Of a DNA stretch of 38,299 bases, positions 35,668-38,299 are shown piece by piece (positions within the stretch are counted from its first letter, which is position 1; every line of letters begins with the position of its first letter). This DNA is from Nocardia coubleae NBRC 108252 (GTDB lineage: Bacteria > Actinomycetota > Actinomycetes > Mycobacteriales > Mycobacteriaceae): assembly GCF_001612805.1 (NCBI RefSeq), contig NZ_BDBD01000030.1:1-38299 (forward strand), written 5' to 3'. The notes beneath the pieces are model-generated. The model ran no database searches, had not been told where the DNA came from, and saw nothing but the letters and a program-made list of their open reading frames with translations. A program made the position numbers and the translations under genes.

Positions 35668-36432
35668 CTACTTCTTCCCCACCGGTTCGGGCAGCTCGCC
35701 CGGGTAGGGCAGGGCGAGGGCGGCCTTCTGGATCGCGAACAGCTCCTCGCAGCCGACCAGCGCCGAATCGAGCAGCTTGTCCAGGGTGGAGCGGGGGAAG
35801 GTGGCGCCTTCGCCGGTGCCCTGGATTTCGACGAGGGTTCCGGTGTCGGTGGCGACCACGTTCATGTCGACCTCGGCGCGCGAATCCTCTTCGTACGGCA
35901 GGTCCAGGCGCACCCGGCCGTCGACGACGCCGACGCTCACCGCGGCGATCATGCACGAGATCGGTTGCGGGTCGGCCAGTTTGCCCGCGGCGGCCAGGTA
36001 GGTGACGGCGTCGCTGAGCGCGACGTAGGCGCCGGTGATGGCGGCGGTCCGGGTGCCGCCGTCGGCCTGCAGCACGTCGCAGTCCAGCGCGATGGTGTTC
36101 TCGCCGAGTGCGGCCAGGTCGATACACGCGCGCAGCGAACGCCCGATCAGCCTGCTGATCTCCTGGGTGCGCCCGCCGACCTTGCCCTTCACCGACTCAC
36201 GCCCGCTGCGGGTGTGGGTGGCGGCGGGCAGCATCGCGTATTCGGCGGTGAGCCAGCCCAGGCCCGAGTCGCGCCGCCACGGCGGCACCCCCTCGGTGAC
36301 GCTGGCGGTGCACATCACCCTGGTCTGCCCGAATTCCACCAGCACCGACCCGGCCGGGTGCGAGGTGAATCCTCGGGTGATCTTGACCTCGCGGAGTTCG
36401 TCATCCGCCCTACCATCGGCTCGTCTCGACAC
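35668..36432 (-). CDS. rph: Ribonuclease PH
   Basis: The 254-aa product is RNase PH, the phosphate-dependent 3'-5' exoribonuclease that trims tRNA 3' ends. It shows FGQTRVMCTASVTEGVPPW, TEGRESVKGKVGGRTQEISRLIGRSLR by region near 75-105, and DCDVLQADGGTRTAAITGAY with the active-site acidic residues. GTG 36432 gives the standard N-terminus. It sits upstream of rdgB in an operon-like pair. Confidence 0.95.
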   Translation of the reverse strand: MSRRADGRADDELREVKITRGFTSHPAGSVLVEFGQTRVMCTASVTEGVPPWRRDSGLGWLTAEYAMLPAATHTRSGRESVKGKVGGRTQEISRLIGRSLRACIDLAALGENTIALDCDVLQADGGTRTAAITGAYVALSDAVTYLAAAGKLADPQPISCMIAAVSVGVVDGRVRLDLPYEEDSRAEVDMNVVATDTGTLVEIQGTGEGATFPRSTLDKLLDSALVGCEELFAIQKAALALPYPGELPEPVGKK

Positions 36433-36501
36433 GGTAGGGATTATGCCCGTCGGCGTGCGTCCGTGTTCGCGGCCCCTCGCCGAGGTGCCGGGGCCGTGGC
36501 G

Positions 36502-37266
36502 CTACAGGTCGAAGGTCTCGCCCGGTGCGACCGCGTGGACCGGTCCCGCGAAGGCCGCTTTGGCCTCGGCGATGACGTCTTCGCGCGAGGTCCACGGCGG
36601 GATATGGGTGAGCAGCAGTTCCTTGGCGCCCGAGCGGGTGGCGATCTCGCCCGCCTCGGTGCCCGAAAGGTGAATGCCCGGAGGACGATTCGCGGGATCG
36701 TGGGTCCAGGACGCCTCGGCCATCAGCACGTCGGCACCCTGGGCGAGTTCGACGACGGCGTCGCACATGGCGGTGTCACCGGTGTAGACGAACACGCGGC
36801 CGCTCGCGGCGGTGATGCGCAGACCGTAGGACTCCGGCGGGTGGTACATGCGGCGCGCCTCGACCGTGTGACCCGGGCCGAACGGAACGGCGACGTTCTC
36901 GGTCCACGCCTGGGAGTCGATCACGTCGGACCAGTCGTCGGTTTCGCCACCGATCTCGGCTGAGGCGTTGCCGATGCGTAAGGCCGCGTCGGACGGACCA
37001 CGGACCAGGGCCTTGCCGGTGGGCGGATTGGGGTGGTATCGACGCCACACGAGCAGGGCGGGCAGGTCGAGGCAGTGATCCGCGTGCAGGTGCGTGAGGA
37101 AGATGTCGACATCGCCGGGGTTCAGGTGCTTCTGCAGTGCGCCGAACACGCCCGGCCCGAAGTCGATGACGGTCGGACGCATATCCGGGCCGGTCAACAG
37201 GTACCCCGACGCTGGGGAGTCCGGGCCGGACACACTGCCCGAGCACCCGAGGACGGTAAGGCGCAT
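36502..37266 (-). CDS. MBL-fold phosphodiesterase, Rv1339-like
   Basis: The 254-aa product is a metallo-beta-lactamase-fold protein with the metal motif THLHADHCLD (H59, H61, D63, H64) and a later VFVYTGDTAMCD segment. It corresponds in sequence and context to M. tuberculosis Rv1339, an atypical cyclic-nucleotide phosphodiesterase. ATG 37266 starts the conserved MRLTVLGCSGS. It lies upstream of rph and downstream of the rhomboid gene on the same strand, where M. tuberculosis has murI in between. Confidence 0.9.
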   Translation of the reverse strand: MRLTVLGCSGSVSGPDSPASGYLLTGPDMRPTVIDFGPGVFGALQKHLNPGDVDIFLTHLHADHCLDLPALLVWRRYHPNPPTGKALVRGPSDAALRIGNASAEIGGETDDWSDVIDSQAWTENVAVPFGPGHTVEARRMYHPPESYGLRITAASGRVFVYTGDTAMCDAVVELAQGADVLMAEASWTHDPANRPPGIHLSGTEAGEIATRSGAKELLLTHIPPWTSREDVIAEAKAAFAGPVHAVAPGETFDL

Positions 37267-37335
37267 GCCCTCATGCTGCCACGACGGGCTGGTACTCACT
37301 GCAGGATCCCCCCATTCTCCAGACCGGATCCCCGG
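37267..37335. other. Short gap between rhomboid and MBL genes
   Basis: These 69 bp have no gene and no room for murI, which lies at this position in M. tuberculosis. Confidence 0.7.
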
Positions 37336-38040
37336 TTACCGCGTTGGTAGTGCGCGGCCGACCGATGCTTCACGGCGGCGTCGACGTTCATCACCAGAGA
37401 GTACCCAGCCCGCCAGCACTCCACCCACCGCCCCGAAAAGATGCCCCTGCCAAGAAATTCGGGGGTCCGTGGGCAGCACGCCCCACAGCATCGACCCGTA
37501 GATCAGGAAGATCACCAGCCCCACCACGATCTGCCCGACATTGCGCGCGAACCATCCCCGGCAGATCAGATAGGTGAGCCACCCGAACACGATCGAGGAC
37601 GCACCGATGTGCACGCTCCCGGTCTGTCCCGTCAGCCACGTCCCCACCCCCGCGATCACCCAGATGATCGCCGTGGCGGCGATGCCGCGCCCGATCCCCG
37701 AGAGCAACACGATGAACCCGAGCACGAGCAGCGGCAGGCTGTTGGCCAGCAGGTGGTCCCACCCACCGTGCAACAGCGGCGCCCACAGAATCCCGTCGAG
37801 CCCACTCACCGCACGCGGTTCGATCCCCGCACCGTCGAGCTCGTTCGCCGCCCCCGGCGGCCGATCGTAGGACAGCACCATGTCGACGCCCTCGATGACG
37901 AACAGCGCCACCACGAACCCGACGATCCCCACCGCGGCCGCCACCACCGACCCACCCCGACGCCCGGCCGAACCGCCACTGCGCAGCCCCCGAACACGCT
38001 CCGGATCGAACGAGGCCCCAACCCCACCGCTCACTGTCAT
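37336..38040 (-). CDS. Rhomboid-family intramembrane protease-like protein
   Basis: The 234-aa product has about six spans. The catalytic histidine lies in WQGHLFGAVGG (His200) and the serine in GASSIVFG (Ser148), with supporting HGGWDHLLANS (91-101). The usual GxSG motif reads GASS, so the glycine after the serine is replaced by serine. It is the homologue of M. tuberculosis Rv1337 by family and position. ATG 38040 was chosen, as the upstream frame is low-complexity. Confidence 0.85.
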   Translation of the reverse strand: MTVSGGVGASFDPERVRGLRSGGSAGRRGGSVVAAAVGIVGFVVALFVIEGVDMVLSYDRPPGAANELDGAGIEPRAVSGLDGILWAPLLHGGWDHLLANSLPLLVLGFIVLLSGIGRGIAATAIIWVIAGVGTWLTGQTGSVHIGASSIVFGWLTYLICRGWFARNVGQIVVGLVIFLIYGSMLWGVLPTDPRISWQGHLFGAVGGVLAGWVLSGDERRRRREASVGRALPTR

Positions 38041-38299
38041 CGCCTCCACTCGGCCGGGCCGACACCGCCCACTCCCGAGGGTACCGCCCAGAACACGTGA
38101 AAACCGGCCATCAATGCCCAACCACAACGCGCCCCCGAGCCCACCATGACCGCATTCCTAGCCACACCCGAGCCCACTACCTACCGCACGCCCAACCCGC
38201 TGGGCACCACCCGAGTCCGCCACCTACCGCACTCCCAGCCAAGGCGGCGCCACTTAAGTCCGCCATGACAGCATTCCCAGCCCCACACGACCCGACCCC
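38041..38299. other. Intergenic region upstream of rhomboid, window end
   Basis: I see no supportable gene in the last 259 bp. It contains the A-B-B-A repeat set at 38137-38282 and presumably the rhomboid promoter, for which I found no convincing pair of boxes. Confidence 0.6.
38137..38282. repeat. Four short tandem-like units in A-B-B-A order
   Basis: Units at 38137-38163 and 38256-38282 (27 bp) share CCATGAC-GCATTCC-AGCC. Units at 38170-38197 and 38213-38240 (28 bp) share ACCTACCGCAC-CCCA-CC. All four share a GAG/AAG-YCC-RC-A frame. Spacing of starts is 33, 43 and 43 bp. The set may continue beyond the window. Confidence 0.65.

Noticed and set aside
38146..38265. Possible short ORF from ATG 38146
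   Set aside because: It is about 39 codons, crosses the repeat units and has no ribosome-binding site or homologue that I can recognise.
38137..38282. CRISPR array
   Set aside because: The repeats are only about 70% similar, differ in length and have spacers of just 6-16 bases, with no cas genes.

Overview
The window is high-GC actinobacterial chromosome. The 16S/23S sequence, a complete YrbE-YrbE-Mce(A-F) operon and gene order resembling Mycobacterium tuberculosis Rv1337-Rv1343c place it in the Mycobacteriales, most likely a Nocardia-like member of the Nocardiaceae. That assignment is from recalled family and sequence knowledge; no database search was possible.

Positions 1-5700 hold one rRNA operon on the minus strand (16S-23S-5S, no tRNA in the spacers). 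It has two tandem promoter-like sequences upstream and long inverted repeats flanking both 16S and 23S that would form the RNase III processing stalks. A divergent MarR regulator starts at 5826. Positions 6.3-10.5 kb carry a small DUF7144-like membrane protein, an EthA-like Baeyer-Villiger monooxygenase, a SanA/YdcF-type DUF218 protein and a CPA1 Na+/H+ antiporter. Positions 10.6-19.2 kb are a mce locus on the minus strand: two MlaE-type permeases, MceA to MceF (MceE is a lipoprotein) and a separate proline-rich single-span protein downstream. Most junctions within it are overlapping stop/start codons, as expected for one lipid-import machine made from one transcript.

Positions 19.4-24.4 kb are ordinary accessory genes: ChaA, PhoU, an exported DUF1524-type HNH nuclease coupled to a small acidic protein, a PAP2 phosphatase, an orphan FetB permease and a SnoaL-like protein. 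Positions 24.4-34 kb are rich in regulators paired with oxidoreductases or a pump: XRE (divergent from the SnoaL-like gene), PadR next to an FAD monooxygenase, TetR next to a DHA2 multidrug transporter, a group 2 sigma factor, an SDR, an MDR oxidoreductase and a GlxA-type AraC regulator. Several of these intergenic regions contain clear dyads that look like operators; the best are two copies of ATTCCC-N4-GGGAAT between the SnoaL-like gene and XRE, and a 32-bp dyad upstream of PadR.

Positions 34.1-38.0 kb match the M. tuberculosis Rv1337-Rv1343c neighbourhood (rhomboid, MBL-fold phosphodiesterase, RNase PH, RdgB, DUF3817, LprD-like), but murI is missing between the rhomboid and MBL genes. Two sets of short repeats stand out: four alternating-orientation ~26-bp units forming two hairpins (34906-35052), and four related 27-28-bp units in A-B-B-A order at the window end (38137-38282). 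I see no CRISPR array, prophage or insertion sequence. The least routine items are the repeats, the paired operators, a probable lost start codon at 22165, and a coordinated base change in the 16S central pseudoknot.
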